A stretch of 64,000 nt of DNA from Prosopocoilus inquinatus. Lineage: Eukaryota > Arthropoda > Insecta > Coleoptera > Lucanidae. A program made the position numbers and the translations under genes. The DNA is taken from NCBI GenBank assembly GCA_036172665.1, contig CM069880.1, positions 994,501 through 1,058,500 of the forward strand, given 5' to 3'. Numbering within the stretch: position 1 is the stretch's first letter; the number at the start of each line of letters is the position of its first letter. The notes beneath the pieces were generated by a model. The model had not been told where the DNA came from, ran no database searches, and worked only from the letters and a program-made list of their open reading frames with translations. Of the stretch, positions 20,828 through 33,380 are shown one piece after another.

Positions 20828-23046
20828 GATACGCGACAACACGGGTTTACGTTCGACGCGTCCGATTTCGATCATTGCAGCGCCATCTTCGATCGAAAAA
20901 TCGAACCGACGCGATTTTCCGTCGCCGCTCGGCGAGACCTTTCGTTTGATACGCGACAACCCGGGTTTACGTTCGACGCGTCCGATTTCGATCATTGCAG
21001 CGCCATCTTCGATCGAAAAATCGAACCGACGCGATTTTCCGTCGCCGCTCGGCGAGACCTTTCGTTTGATACGCGACAACCCGGGTTTACGTTCGACGCG
21101 TCCGATTTCGATCATTGCAGCGCCATCTTCGATCGAAAAATCGAACCGACGCGATTTTCCGTCGCCGCTCGGCGAGACCTTTCGTTTGATATGCGACGAC
21201 CCGGGTTTACGTTCGACGCGTCCGATTTCGATCATTGCAGAGCCATCTTCGATCGAAAATTCGAACCGACGCGATTTTCCGTAGCCGCTCGGCGAGACCT
21301 TTCGTTTGACGCGCGACAACCCGGGTTTACGTTCGACGCGTCCAGTTTCGATCATTGCAGCGCCATCTTCGATCGAAAAATCGAACCGACGCGATTTTCC
21401 GTCGCCGCTCGGCGAGACCTTTCGTTTGATACGCGACAACCCGGGTTTACGTTCGACGCGTCCGATTTCGATCATTGCAGCGCCATCTTCGATCGAAAAA
21501 TCGAACCGACGCGATTTTCCGTCGCCGCTCGGCGAGACCTTTCGTTTGATTTGCGACGACCCGGGTTTACGTTCGACGCGTCCGATTTCGATCATTGCAG
21601 CGCCATCTTCGATCGAAAAATCGAACCGACGCGATTTTCCGTCGCCGCTCGGCGAGACCTTTCGTTTGATGCGCGACAACCCGGGTTTACGTTCGACGCG
21701 TCCAGTTTCGATCATTGCAGCGCCATCTCCGATTGAAAAATCGAACCGACGCGATTTTCCGTCGCCGCTCGGCGAGACCTTTCGTTTGATGCGCGACAAT
21801 CCGGGTTTACGTTCGACGCGTCCGATTTCGATCATTGCAGCGCCATCTTCGATCGAAAAATCGAACCGAAGCGATTTTCCGTTGCCGCTCGGCGAGACCT
21901 TTCGTTTGATACGCGACAACCCGGGTTTACGTTCGACGCGTCCGATTTCGATCATTGCAGCGCCATCTTCGATCGAAAAATCGAACCGACGCGATTTTCC
22001 GTCGCCGCTCGGCGAGACCTTTCGTTTGATACGCGACAACCCGGGTTTACGTTCGACGCGTAAAGTTTCGATCATTGCAGCGCCATCTTCGATCGAAAAA
22101 TCGAACCGGCGCGATTTTCCGTCGCCGCTCGGCGAGACCTTTCGTTTGATACGCGACAATCCGGGTTTACGTTCGACGCGTTCGATTTCGATCATTGCAG
22201 CGCCATCTTCGATCGAAAAATCGAACCGACGCGATTTTCCGTCGCCGCTCGGCGAAACCTTTCGTTTGATACGCGACAACCCGGGTTTACGTTCGACGCG
22301 TTCGATTTCGATCATTGCAGCGCCATTTTCGATCGAAAAATCGAACCGAAGCGATTTTCCGTCGCCGCTCGGCGAGTCCTTTCGTTTGATACGCGACAAC
22401 CCGGGTTTACGTTCGACGCGTCCGATTTCGATCATTGCAGCGCCATCTTCGATCGAAAAATCGAACCGACGCGATTTTCCGTCGCCGCTCGGCGAGACCT
22501 TTCGTTTGATACGCGACAATCCGGGTTTACGATCGACGCGTCCGATTTCGATCATTGCAGCGCCATCTTCTATCGAAAAATCGAACCGACGCGATTTTCC
22601 GTCGCCGCTCGGCGAGACCTTTCGTTTGATGCGCGACAATCCGGGTTTACGTTCGACGCGTCCAGTTTCGATCATTGCAGCGCCATCTTCGATCGAAAAA
22701 TCGAACCGAAGCGATTTTCCGTTGCCGCTCGGCGAGACCTTTCGTTTGATACGCGACAACCCGGGTTTACGTTCGACGCGTCCGATTTCGATCATTGCAG
22801 CGCCATCTTCGATCGAAAAATCGAACCGACGCGATTTTCCGTCGCCGCTCGGCGAGACCTTTCGTTTGATACGCGACAACCCGGGTTTACGTTCGACGCG
22901 TCCGATTTCGATCATTGCAGCGCCATCTTCGATCGAAAAATCGAACCGACGCGATTTTCCGTCGCCGCTCGGCGAGACCTTTCGTTTGATGCGCGACAAC
23001 CCGGGTTTACGTTCTACGCGACCGATTTCGATCATTGCGGCGCCAT

Positions 23047-24965
23047 AGGAACCCCTTAAGTACACTTTTCCGAGTTTCTTTTCTTATATATGACAAGTGG
23101 GATCCGCTACGCTCCGCCCACTTGTGGGTATGAGCAGAGGCTTGTGTGGACAGAGGCTTTGTATAGACGGAGGTTTCGTTTGGACGGAAGAGGTGAGAGC
23201 TCTGCGCGCTGTTTGGGCCGCCAGCCTTTGGGGGCTCGCGGCACCTAGGGACTTGGAAGAATGTTGGAAAACTTTAAGAATTGATTTTTCTAATTTTCGA
23301 AATTTTGAGTATTTTTCCCCAATTTTTTCAATTTTTCCGTTCTCCTAATTTATAAATTTTTTTTCGCCGTCTGGGTTGGCCTCGCTTGGGTTGGCGTCGG
23401 TTGGGTTCACCTTGAACAATTTTACAAAAGAAAGGGAAGGAAAGTTTAAGAAAAAGTGAGAAAAATTGTTGGAAAACTTAAGAAATCGGTTTCCTTAATT
23501 TTTAGAATTTTTTCCATTTTTTTTCGATTTTTTTCAATATTTTCTCGAAATTTACTACATTTTTCCCTAATTCTTTAAATTTTTTCGTTTTCTTTAAAAT
23601 AAAATTTTTCTGTCATCTGGGTTGGCCTCGCTTGGGTTGGCGCCGTTTGAGTTGACCTTGAACAATTTAAAAAAAAGAGCTAAGGAATATGTAAGAGAAA
23701 GTGAGGAAAAATGTTTTAAAAAAGTTGTAAAACGTCAATAATCGGCTTCCTCTATTCTTAGAATTTTTTCCTATTTTTTTCGATTTTTTCAATTTTTTCC
23801 CGAAATTTTGAATATTTTTCCCCAATTTTTTCAATTTTTCCGTTCTCCTAATTTTTAAATTTTTTTTCGCCGTCTGGGTTGGCCTCGCTTGGGTTGGCGT
23901 CGGTTGGGTTGACCTTGAACAATTTTCGAAAAAAAGTGAAGGAAAATGTAAGAAGTGATGAAATGTTTTTAATAAGTTGGGAAACTAAAGAAATCCGTTT
24001 CCCTAATTTTTAGAATTCTTGTCGATTTTTCTATATTTTTTTAAATTTCCCCTCGAAATTTTGAATATTTTTCCCCAATTTGTTCAATTTTTCCGTTCTC
24101 TTAATTTTTAATTTTTTAAAATTTTTATCGATTTTTTTCAATTTTTTCCCTTAAATTTCCCGCTTTAATTGCCGGCCGGAGAGCGAACGAATCGACCTCC
24201 CCGCGCTCGCATTTTTTTTTTAATCACAAACGAACATCCAAAGCCTCCTTTATTCATCTATTTACGTAATATGTACGGTCGAAATTATGTTCGAACGCGT
24301 CCGCGCGGCGAAAGAGATCGCGTCGGCGGCTTTAGATTAGGTCACGTTCGACCGGCGGCGCACGTACTCCCTCCGCCGCCGGGCCGACTGCCGGCGTAAC
24401 ACGACACACGCGAAAGAGTTCGCGCGTCGCTTTCAGGTTAGATCACTGTCGATAGGCAGTACGCCCCCCCTCCCTTCCGACCACCGGTGCTCCGGCCCCA
24501 CGACTGGACGTACAGATATATAATATTACATATGTCAAGTGTCAAGGTTTCCTTACTGCGCGTGTCGCGCGATCGTTGCCAACCAACCCTCGTCGATCCC
24601 ATCTTTTACGCGGCGGCAAATTCAAATGAGCTCCGTCAAAATCTCGACGCGTTCGGTCGAGCGTACACGCGACGGCACAATGCAAATCGTGAAGAATTTA
24701 ACCGGCAAAACGACGCCGCCGCCGCCGCCGCGATCGTCTTATAACCTTTTTTCCGATTACCGGAGTAACATCGGAGAAATGGAATTTGGAGGTTTTCAGT
24801 TGTTTTTAACACTTACTTTTTTTCAGTGGAAACACTTTTTCACTGTTACACACGCGTTCGTGTCACATTTTCGATATCACCCCGTATATCTCTCGCCATG
24901 TGGTAAACGTTACGTTCGTAAAGCTACTTTCTTCTACGTCGGAAAGAATTCGACGCGATCGATTT
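23047..24965 (+). repeat. Spacer 2 (1,919 bp)
   Basis: Closest to spacer 1: it shares CCT near 23344, AATAAGTTGGG near 23970 and CCCTCGAAA near 24052. It has the full CTTAG near 23757 and the longer pyrimidine tract near 24821. Private changes are GCCAGCC in the leader (23221) and AAGAGCT near 23677. Subzones: hairpin 23093-23125, subrepeats 23263-24160, CpG-rich segment 24161-24965, ubiquitin-like frame 24680-24712. Confidence 0.97.
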
Positions 24966-26117
24966 AGACCTTTCGTTTGATAGGCGACAATCCGGGTTTA
25001 CGTTCGACGCGTCCGATTTCGATCATTGCAGCGCCATCTTCGATCGAAAAATCGAACCGACGCGATTTTCCGTCGCCGCTCGGCGAGACCTTTCGTTTGA
25101 TACGCGACAACCCGGGTTTACGTTCGACGCGTCCGATTTCGATCATTGCAGCGCCATCTTCGATCGAAAAATCGAACCGACGCGATTTTCCGTCGCCGCT
25201 CGGCGAGACCTTTCGTTTGATACGCGACAATCCGGGTTTACGTTCGACGCGTTCGATTTCGATCATTGCAGCGCCATCTTCGATCGAAAAATCGAACCGA
25301 CGCGATTTTCCGTCGCCGCTCGGCGAGACCTTTCGTTTGATACGCGACAACCCGGGTTTACGTTCGACGCGTCCGATTTCGATCATTGCAGCGCCATCTT
25401 CGATCGAAAAATCGAACCGACGCGATTTTCCGTCGCCGCTCGGCGAGACCTTTCGTTTGATATGCGACAACCCGGGTTTACGTTCGACGCGTCCGATTTC
25501 GATCATTGCAGCGCCATCTTCGATCGAAAAATCGAACCGACGCGATTTTCCGTCGCCGCTCGGCGAGTCCTTTCGTTTGATACGCGACAACCCGGGTTTA
25601 CGTTCGACGCGTCCGATTTCGATCATTGCAGCGCCATCTTCGATCGAAAAATCGAACCGACGCGATTTTCCGTCGCCGCTCGGCGAGACCTTTCGTTTGA
25701 TACGCGACAATCCGGGTTTACGATCGACGCGTCCAATTTCGATCATTGCAGCGCCATCTTCTATCGAAAAATCGAACCGACGCGATTTTCCGTCGCCGCT
25801 CGGCGAGACCTTTCGTTTGATGCGCGACAATCCGGGTTTACGTTCGACGCGTCCAGTTTCGATCATTGCAGCGCCATCTTCGATCGAAAAATCGAACCGA
25901 AGCGATTTTCCGTCGCCGCTCGGCGAGACCTTTCGTTTGATACGCGACAACCCGGGTTTACGTTCGACGCGTCCGATTTCGATCATTGCAGCGCCATCTT
26001 CGATCGAAAAATCGAACCGACGCGATTTTCCGTCGCCGCTCGGCGAGACCTTTCGTTTGATGCGCGACAACCCGGGTTTACGTTCTACGCGACCGATTTC
26101 GATCATTGCGGCGCCAT
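24966..26117 (+). repeat. Satellite array C: 9.6 monomers, chimeric and shortest
   Basis: The first six monomers follow the start of array B, including the GATATGC monomer (25459) and the GAGTCC variant (25565-25570) matching 12175-12180. The last four follow the ends of the 5,347-bp units, with ATCGACGCGTCCAATT at 25722 matching 31069 and a GAAGCG monomer without its usual GTTGCC partner. The switch falls near 25700. The array looks like the product of an exchange between a B-type and a D-type array that removed most of the interior. Confidence 0.97.
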
Positions 26118-28033
26118 AGGAACCCCTTAAGTACACTTTTCCGAGTTTCTTTTCTTATATATGACAAGTGGGATCCGCTACGCTCCGCCCACTTGTGGGT
26201 ATGAGCAGAGGCTTGTGTGGACAGAGGCTTTGTATAGACGGAGGTTTCGTTTGGACGGAAGAGGTGAGAGCTCTGCGCGCTGTTTGGGCCGCTAGCCTTT
26301 GGGGGCTCGCGGCACCTAGGGACTTGGAAGAATGTTGGAAAACTTTAAGAATTGATTTTTCTAATTTTCGAAATTTTGAGTATTTTTCCCCAATTTTTTC
26401 AATTTTTCCGTTCTAATTTATAAATTTTTTTTCGCCGTCTGGGTTGGCCTCGCTTGGGTTGGCGTCGGTTGGGTTCACCTTGAACAATTTTACAAAAGAA
26501 AGGGAAGGAAAGTTTAAGAAAAAGTGAGAAAAATTGTTGGAAAACTTAAGAAATCGGTTTCCTTAATTTTTAGAATTTTTTCCATTTTTTTTCGATTTTT
26601 TTCAATATTTTCTCGAGATTTACTACATTTTTCCCTAATTCTTTAAATTTTTTCGTTTTCTTTAAAATAAAATTTTTCTGTCATCTGGGTTGGCCTCGCT
26701 TGGGTTGGCGCCGTTTGAGTTGACCTTGAACAATTTAAAAAAAAGAGTTAAGGAATATGTAAGAGAAAGTGAGGAAAAATGTTTTAAAAAAGTTGTAAAA
26801 CGTCAATAATCGGCTTCCTCTATTCTTAGAATTTTTTCCTATTTTTTTCGATTTTTTCAATTTTTTCCCGAAATTTTGAATATTTTTCCCCAATTTTTTC
26901 AATTTTTCCGTTCTCCTAATTTTTAAATTTTTTTTCGCCGTCTGGGTTGGCCTCGCTTGGGTTGGCGTCGGTTGGGTTGACCTTGAACAATTTTCGAAAA
27001 AAAGTGAAGGAAAATGTAAGAAGTGATGAAATGTTTTTATTAAGTTGGGAAACTTAAGAAATCCGTTTCCCTAATTTTTAGAATTCTTGTCGATTTTTCT
27101 ATATTTTTTTAAATTTCCCCCCGAAATTTTGAATATTTTTCCCCAATTTGTTCAATTTTTCCGTTCTCTTAATTTTTAATTTTTTAAAATTTTTATCGAT
27201 TTTTTTCAATTTTTTCCCTTAAATTTCCCGCTTTAATTGCCGGCCGGAGAGCGAACGAATCGACCTCCCCGCGCTCGCATTTTTTTTTTAATCACAAACG
27301 AACATCCAAAGCCTCCTTTATTCATCTATTTACGTAATATGTACGGTCGAAATTATGTTCGAACGCGTCCGCGCGGCGAAAGAGATCGCGTCGGCGGCTT
27401 TAGATTAGGTCACGTTCGACCGGCGGCGCACGTACTCCCTCCGCCGCCGGGCCGACTGCCGGCGTAACACGACACACGCGAAAGAGTTCGCGCGTCGCTT
27501 TCAGGTTAGATCACTGTCGATAGGCAGTACGCCCCCCCTCCCTTCCGACCACCGGTGCTCCGGCCCCACGACTGGACGTACAGATATATAATATTACATA
27601 TGTCAAGTGTCAAGGTTTCCTTACTGCGCGTGTCGCGCGATCGTTGCCAACCAACCCTCGTCGATCCCATCTTTTACGCGGCGGCAAATTCAAATGAGCT
27701 CCGTCAAAATCTCGACGCGTTCGGTCGAGCGTACACGCGACGGCACAATGCAAATCGTGAAGAATTTAACCGGCAAAACGACGCCGCCGCCGCCGCCGCG
27801 ATCGTCTTATAACCTTTTTTCCGATTACCGGAGTAACATCGGAGAAATGGAATTTGGAGGTTTTCAGTTGTTTTTAACACTTACTTTTTTTCAGTGGAAA
27901 CACTTTTTCACTGTTACACACGCGTTCGTGTCACATTTTCGATATCACCCCGTATATCTCTCGCCATGTGGTAAACGTTACGTTCGTAAAGCTACTTTCT
28001 TCTACGTCGGAAAGAATTCGACGCGATCGATTT
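26118..28033 (+). repeat. Spacer 3 (1,916 bp)
   Basis: Type copy of the group formed by spacers 3-8. Group markers are loss of CCT near 26415, CTCGAGA (an XhoI site) at 26612-26618 where spacers 1, 2 and 10 have CTCGAAA, ATTAAGTTGGG near 27039 and CCCCCCGAAA near 27117. Subzones: hairpin 26164-26196, subrepeats 26334-27228, CpG-rich segment 27229-28033, ubiquitin-like frame 27748-27780. Confidence 0.97.
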
Positions 28034-31000
28034 AGACCTTTCGTTTGATAGGCGACAATCCGGGTTTACGTTCGACGCGTCCGATTTCGATCATTGCAGC
28101 GCCATCTTCGATCGAAAAATCGAACCGACGCGATTTTCCGTCGCCGCTCGGCGAGACCTTTCGTTTGATACGCGACAACCCGGGTTTACGTTCGACGCGT
28201 CCGATTTCGATCATTGCAGCGCCATCTTCGATCGAAAAATCGAACCGACGCGATTTTCCGTCGCCGCTCGGCGAGACCTTTCGTTTGATACGCGACAACC
28301 CGGGTTTACGTTCGACGCGTCCGATTTCGATCATTGCAGCGCCATCTTCGATCGAAAAATCGAACCGACGCGATTTTCCGTCGCCGATCGGCGAGACCTT
28401 TCGTTTGATACGCGACAACCCGGGTTTACGTTCGACGCGTCCGATTTCGATCATTGCAGCGCCATCTTCGATCGAAAAATCGAACCGACGCGATTTTCCG
28501 TCGCCGCTCGGCGAGACCTTTCGTTTGATATGCGACGACCCGGGTTTACGTTCGACGCGTCCGATTTCGATCATTGCAGCGCCATCTTCGATCGAAAAAT
28601 CGAACCGACGCGATTTTCCGTCGCCGCTCGGCGAGACCTTTCGTTTGATGCGCGACAACCCGGGTTTACGTTCGACGCGTCCAGTTTCGATCATTGCAGC
28701 GCCATCTTCGATCGAAAAATCGAACCGACGCGATTTTCCGTCGCCGCTCGGCGAGACCTTTCGTTTGATGCGCGACAATCCGGGTTTACGTTCGACGCGT
28801 CCAGTTTCGATCATTGCAGCGCCATCTTCGATCGAAAAATCGAACCGAAGCGATTTTCCGTTGCCGCTCGGCGAGACCTTTCGTTTGATACGCGACAACC
28901 CGGGTTTACGTTCGACGCGTCCGATTTCGATCATTGCAGCGCCATCTTCGATCGAAAAATCGAACCGACGCGATTTTCCGTCGCCGCTCGGCGAGACCTT
29001 TCGTTTGATACGCGACAATCCGGGTTTACGTTCGACGCGTTCGATTTCGATCATTGCAGCGCCATCTTCGATCGAAAAATCGAACCGACGCGATTTTCCG
29101 TCGCCGCTCGGCGAGACCTTTCGTTGATACGCGACAACCCGGGTTTACGTTCGACGCGTCCGATTTCGATCATTGCAGCGCCATCTTCGATCGAAAAATC
29201 GAACCGACGCGATTTTCCGTCGCCGCTCGGCGAGACCTTTCGTTTGATATGCGACAACCCGGGTTTACGTTCGACGCGTCCGATTTCGATCATTGCAGCG
29301 CCATCTTCGATCGAAAAATCGAACCGACGCGATTTTCCGTCGCCGCTCGGCGAGACCTTCCGTTTGATACGCGACAACCCGGGTTTACGTTCGACGCGTC
29401 CGATTTCGATCATTGCAGCGCCATCTTCGATCGAAAAATCGAACCGACGCGATTTTCCGTCGCCGCTCGGCGAGACCTTTCGTTTGATGCGCGACAACCC
29501 GGGTTTACGTTCGACGCGTCCAGTTTCGATCATTGCAGCGCCATCTTCGATCGAAAAATCGAACCGACGCGATTTTCCGTCGCCGCTCGGCGAGACCTTT
29601 CGTTTGATACGCGACAATCCGGGTTTACGTTCGACGCGTTCGATTTCGATCATTGCAGCGCCATCTTCGATGGAAAAATCGAACCGACGCGATTTTCCGT
29701 CGCCGCTCGGCGAGACCTTTCGTTTGATACGCGACAACCCGGGTTTACGTTCGACGCGTCCGATTTCGATCATTGCAGCGCCATCTTCGATCGAAAAATC
29801 GAACCGACGCGATTTTCCGTCGCCGCTCGGCGAGACCTTTCGTTTGATACGCGACAACCCGGGTTTACGTTCGACGCGTACGATTTCGATCATTGCAGCG
29901 CCATCTTCGATCGAAAAATCGAACCGACGCGACTTTCCGTCGCCGCTCGGCGAGACCTTTCGTTTGATACGCGACAACCCGGGTTTACGTTCGACGCGTC
30001 CGATTTCGATCATTGCAGCGCCATCTTCGATCGAAAAATCGAACCGACGCGATTTTCCGTCGCCGCTCGGCGAGACCTTTCGTTTGATACGCGACAATCC
30101 GGGTTTACGTTCGACGCGTCCGATTTCGATCATTGCAGCGCCATCTTCGATCGAAAAATCGAACCGACGCGATTTTCCGTCGCCGCTCGGCGAGACCTTT
30201 CGTTTGATACGCGACAACCCGGGTTTACGATCGACGCGTCCGATTTCGATCATTGCAGCGCCATCTTCGATCGAAAAATCGAACCGACGCGATTTTCCGT
30301 CGCCGCTCGGCGAGACCTTTCGTTTGATACGCGACAACCCTGGTTTACGTTCGACGCGTCCAGTTTCGATCATTGCAGCGCCATCTTCGATCGAAAAATC
30401 GAACCGAGGCGATTTTCCGTCGCCGCTCGGCGAGACCTTTCGTTTGATGCGCGACAACCCGGGTTTACGTTCGACGCGTTCAGTTTCGATCATTGCAGCG
30501 TCATATTCGATCGAAAAATCGAACCGACGCGATTTTCCGTCGCCGCTCGGCGAGACCTTTCGTTTGAAACGCGACAACCCGGGCTTACGTTCGACGCGTC
30601 CAGTTTCGATCATTGCAGCGCCATCTTCTATCGAAAAATCGAACCGACGCGATTATCCGTCGCCGCTCGGCGAGACCTTTCGTTTGATGCGCGACAACCC
30701 GGGTTTACGTTCGACGCGTCCAGTTTCGATCATTGCAGCGCCATCTTCGATCGAAAAATCGAACCGAAGCGATTTTCCGTTGCCGCTCGGCGAGACCTTT
30801 CGTTTGATACGCGACAACCCGGGTTTACGTTCGACGCGTCCGATTTCGATCATTGCAGCGCCATCTTCTATCGAAAAATCGAACCGACGCGATTTTCCGT
30901 CGCCGCTCGGCGAGACCTTTCGTTTGATACGCGACAACCCGGGTTTACGTTCGACGCGTCCGATTTCGATCATTGCAGCGCCATCTTCGATCGAAAAATC

Positions 31001-31464
31001 GAACCGACGCGATTTTCCGTCGCCGCTCGGCGAGACCTTTCGTTTGATACGCGACAATCCGGGTTTACGATCGACGCGTCCAATTTCGATCATTGCAGCG
31101 CCATCTTCTATCGAAAAATCGAACCGACGCGATTTTCCGTCGCCGCTCGGCGAGACCTTTCGTTTGATGCGCGACAATCCGGGTTTACGTTCGACGCGTC
31201 CAGTTTCGATCATTGCAGCGCCATCTTCGATCGAAAAATCGAACCGAAGCGATTTTCCGTCGCCGCTCGGCGAGACCTTTCGTTTGATACGCGACAACCC
31301 GGGTTTACGTTCGACGCGTCCGATTTCGATCATTGCAGCGCCATCTTCGATCGAAAAATCGAACCGACGCGATTTTCCGTCGCCGCTCGGCGAGACCTTT
31401 CGTTTGATGCGCGACAACCCGGGTTTACGTTCTACGCGACCGATTTCGATCATTGCGGCGCCAT
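28034..31464 (+). repeat. Satellite array D: 28.6 monomers with a 1-bp deletion
   Basis: 3,431 bp; one T is missing near 29124 (CGTTGAT instead of CGTTTGAT), the only indel in any array interior. It shifts the reading frame, so plus-strand frames before and after are joined out of phase. The interior from 29246 to about 31045 matches array A 7441-9240 monomer by monomer, including the GATGGAA variant (29670) and the CCCTGG / GAGGCG / GAAACGCG module at 30330-30620. It starts with GATAGG and ends with the array-end monomer. Confidence 0.98.
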
Positions 31465-33380
31465 AGGAACCCCTTAAGTACACTTTTCCGAGTTTCTTTT
31501 CTTATATATGACAAGTGGGATCCGCTACGCTCCGCCCACTTGTGGGTATGAGCAGAGGCTTGTGTGGACAGAGGCTTTGTATAGACGGAGGTTTCGTTTG
31601 GACGGAAGAGGTGAGAGCTCTGCGCGCTGTTTGGGCCGCTAGCCTTTGGGGGCTCGCGGCACCTAGGGACTTGGAAGAATGTTGGAAAACTTTAAGAATT
31701 GATTTTTCTAATTTTCGAAATTTTGAGTATTTTTCCCCAATTTTTTCAATTTTTCCGTTCTAATTTATAAATTTTTTTTCGCCGTCTGGGTTGGCCTCGC
31801 TTGGGTTGGCGTCGGTTGGGTTCACCTTGAACAATTTTACAAAAGAAAGGGAAGGAAAGTTTAAGAAAAAGTGAGAAAAATTGTTGGAAAACTTAAGAAA
31901 TCGGTTTCCTTAATTTTTAGAATTTTTTCCATTTTTTTTCGATTTTTTTCAATATTTTCTCGAGATTTACTACATTTTTCCCTAATTCTTTAAATTTTTT
32001 CGTTTTCTTTAAAATAAAATTTTTCTGTCATCTGGGTTGGCCTCGCTTGGGTTGGCGCCGTTTGAGTTGACCTTGAACAATTTAAAAAAAAGAGTTAAGG
32101 AATATGTAAGAGAAAGTGAGGAAAAATGTTTTAAAAAAGTTGTAAAACGTCAATAATCGGCTTCCTCTATTCTTAGAATTTTTTCCTATTTTTTTCGATT
32201 TTTTCAATTTTTTCCCGAAATTTTGAATATTTTTCCCCAATTTTTTCAATTTTTCCGTTCTCCTAATTTTTAAATTTTTTTTCGCCGTCTGGGTTGGCCT
32301 CGCTTGGGTTGGCGTCGGTTGGGTTGACCTTGAACAATTTTCGAAAAAAAGTGAAGGAAAATGTAAGAAGTGATGAAATGTTTTTATTAAGTTGGGAAAC
32401 TTAAGAAATCCGTTTCCCTAATTTTTAGAATTCTTGTCGATTTTTCTATATTTTTTTAAATTTCCCCCCGAAATTTTGAATATTTTTCCCCAATTTGTTC
32501 AATTTTTCCGTTCTCTTAATTTTTAATTTTTTAAAATTTTTATCGATTTTTTTCAATTTTTTCCCTTAAATTTCCCGCTTTAATTGCCGGCCGGAGAGCG
32601 AACGAATCGACCTCCCCGCGCTCGCATTTTTTTTTTAATCACAAACGAACATCCAAAGCCTCCTTTATTCATCTATTTACGTAATATGTACGGTCGAAAT
32701 TATGTTCGAACGCGTCCGCGCGGCGAAAGAGATCGCGTCGGCGGCTTTAGATTAGGTCACGTTCGACCGGCGGCGCACGTACTCCCTCCGCCGCCGGGCC
32801 GACTGCCGGCGTAACACGACACACGCGAAAGAGTTCGCGCGTCGCTTTCAGGTTAGATCACTGTCGATAGGCAGTACGCCCCCCCTCCCTTCCGACCACC
32901 GGTGCTCCGGCCCCACGACTGGACGTACAGATATATAATATTACATATGTCAAGTGTCAAGGTTTCCTTACTGCGCGTGTCGCGCGATCGTTGCCAACCA
33001 ACCCTCGTCGATCCCATCTTTTACGCGGCGGCAAATTCAAATGAGCTCCGTCAAAATCTCGACGCGTTCGGTCGAGCGTACACGCGACGGCACAATGCAA
33101 ATCGTGAAGAATTTAACCGGCAAAACGACGCCGCCGCCGCCGCCGCGATCGTCTTATAACCTTTTTTCCGATTACCGGAGTAACATCGGAGAAATGGAAT
33201 TTGGAGGTTTTCAGTTGTTTTTAACACTTACTTTTTTTCAGTGGAAACACTTTTTCACTGTTACACACGCGTTCGTGTCACATTTTCGATATCACCCCGT
33301 ATATCTCTCGCCATGTGGTAAACGTTACGTTCGTAAAGCTACTTTCTTCTACGTCGGAAAGAATTCGACGCGATCGATTT
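31465..33380 (+). repeat. Spacer 4 (1,916 bp)
   Basis: No difference from spacer 3 was noticed over the whole length. Subzones: hairpin 31511-31543, subrepeats 31681-32575, CpG-rich segment 32576-33380, ubiquitin-like frame 33095-33127. Confidence 0.97.

Larger units (their letters stand above)
11575..23046 (+). repeat. Satellite array B: 95.6 monomers, longest in the window
   Basis: The phase is kept from the GAT at 11588 to the last one at 22988, with no net length change over 11.4 kb. The first monomer has the GATAGG array-start signature, and the last carries TTCTAC, GCGACC and GCGG. The first six monomers match the start of array C. The middle repeats array A. A monomer with the array-end signature sits inside it at 12668-12787. 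Private features include four nearly identical consecutive monomers at 20708-21187 and a TAG at 21282-21284. The longest minus-strand open frame is 1,716 residues (17915-23065), a by-product of the 40-codon period. Confidence 0.99.
26118..31464 (+). repeat. Composite unit 1: spacer 3 + array D (5,347 bp)
   Basis: First of five equal-length copies of a spacer-plus-array unit. Units 2, 3, 4 and 6 begin 5,347, 10,694, 16,041 and 25,656 bp later; unit 5 is a shortened 4,268-bp version. No base difference from unit 3 was noticed. The unit is in direct tandem with the next one, without any extra sequence between. Confidence 0.97.

Noticed and set aside
17915..23065. Minus-strand frame of 1,716 residues as a basic, RK-rich repeat protein
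   Set aside because: Same cause. It starts inside the spacer edge and ends at a common ATTATCC variant, not at a gene boundary.
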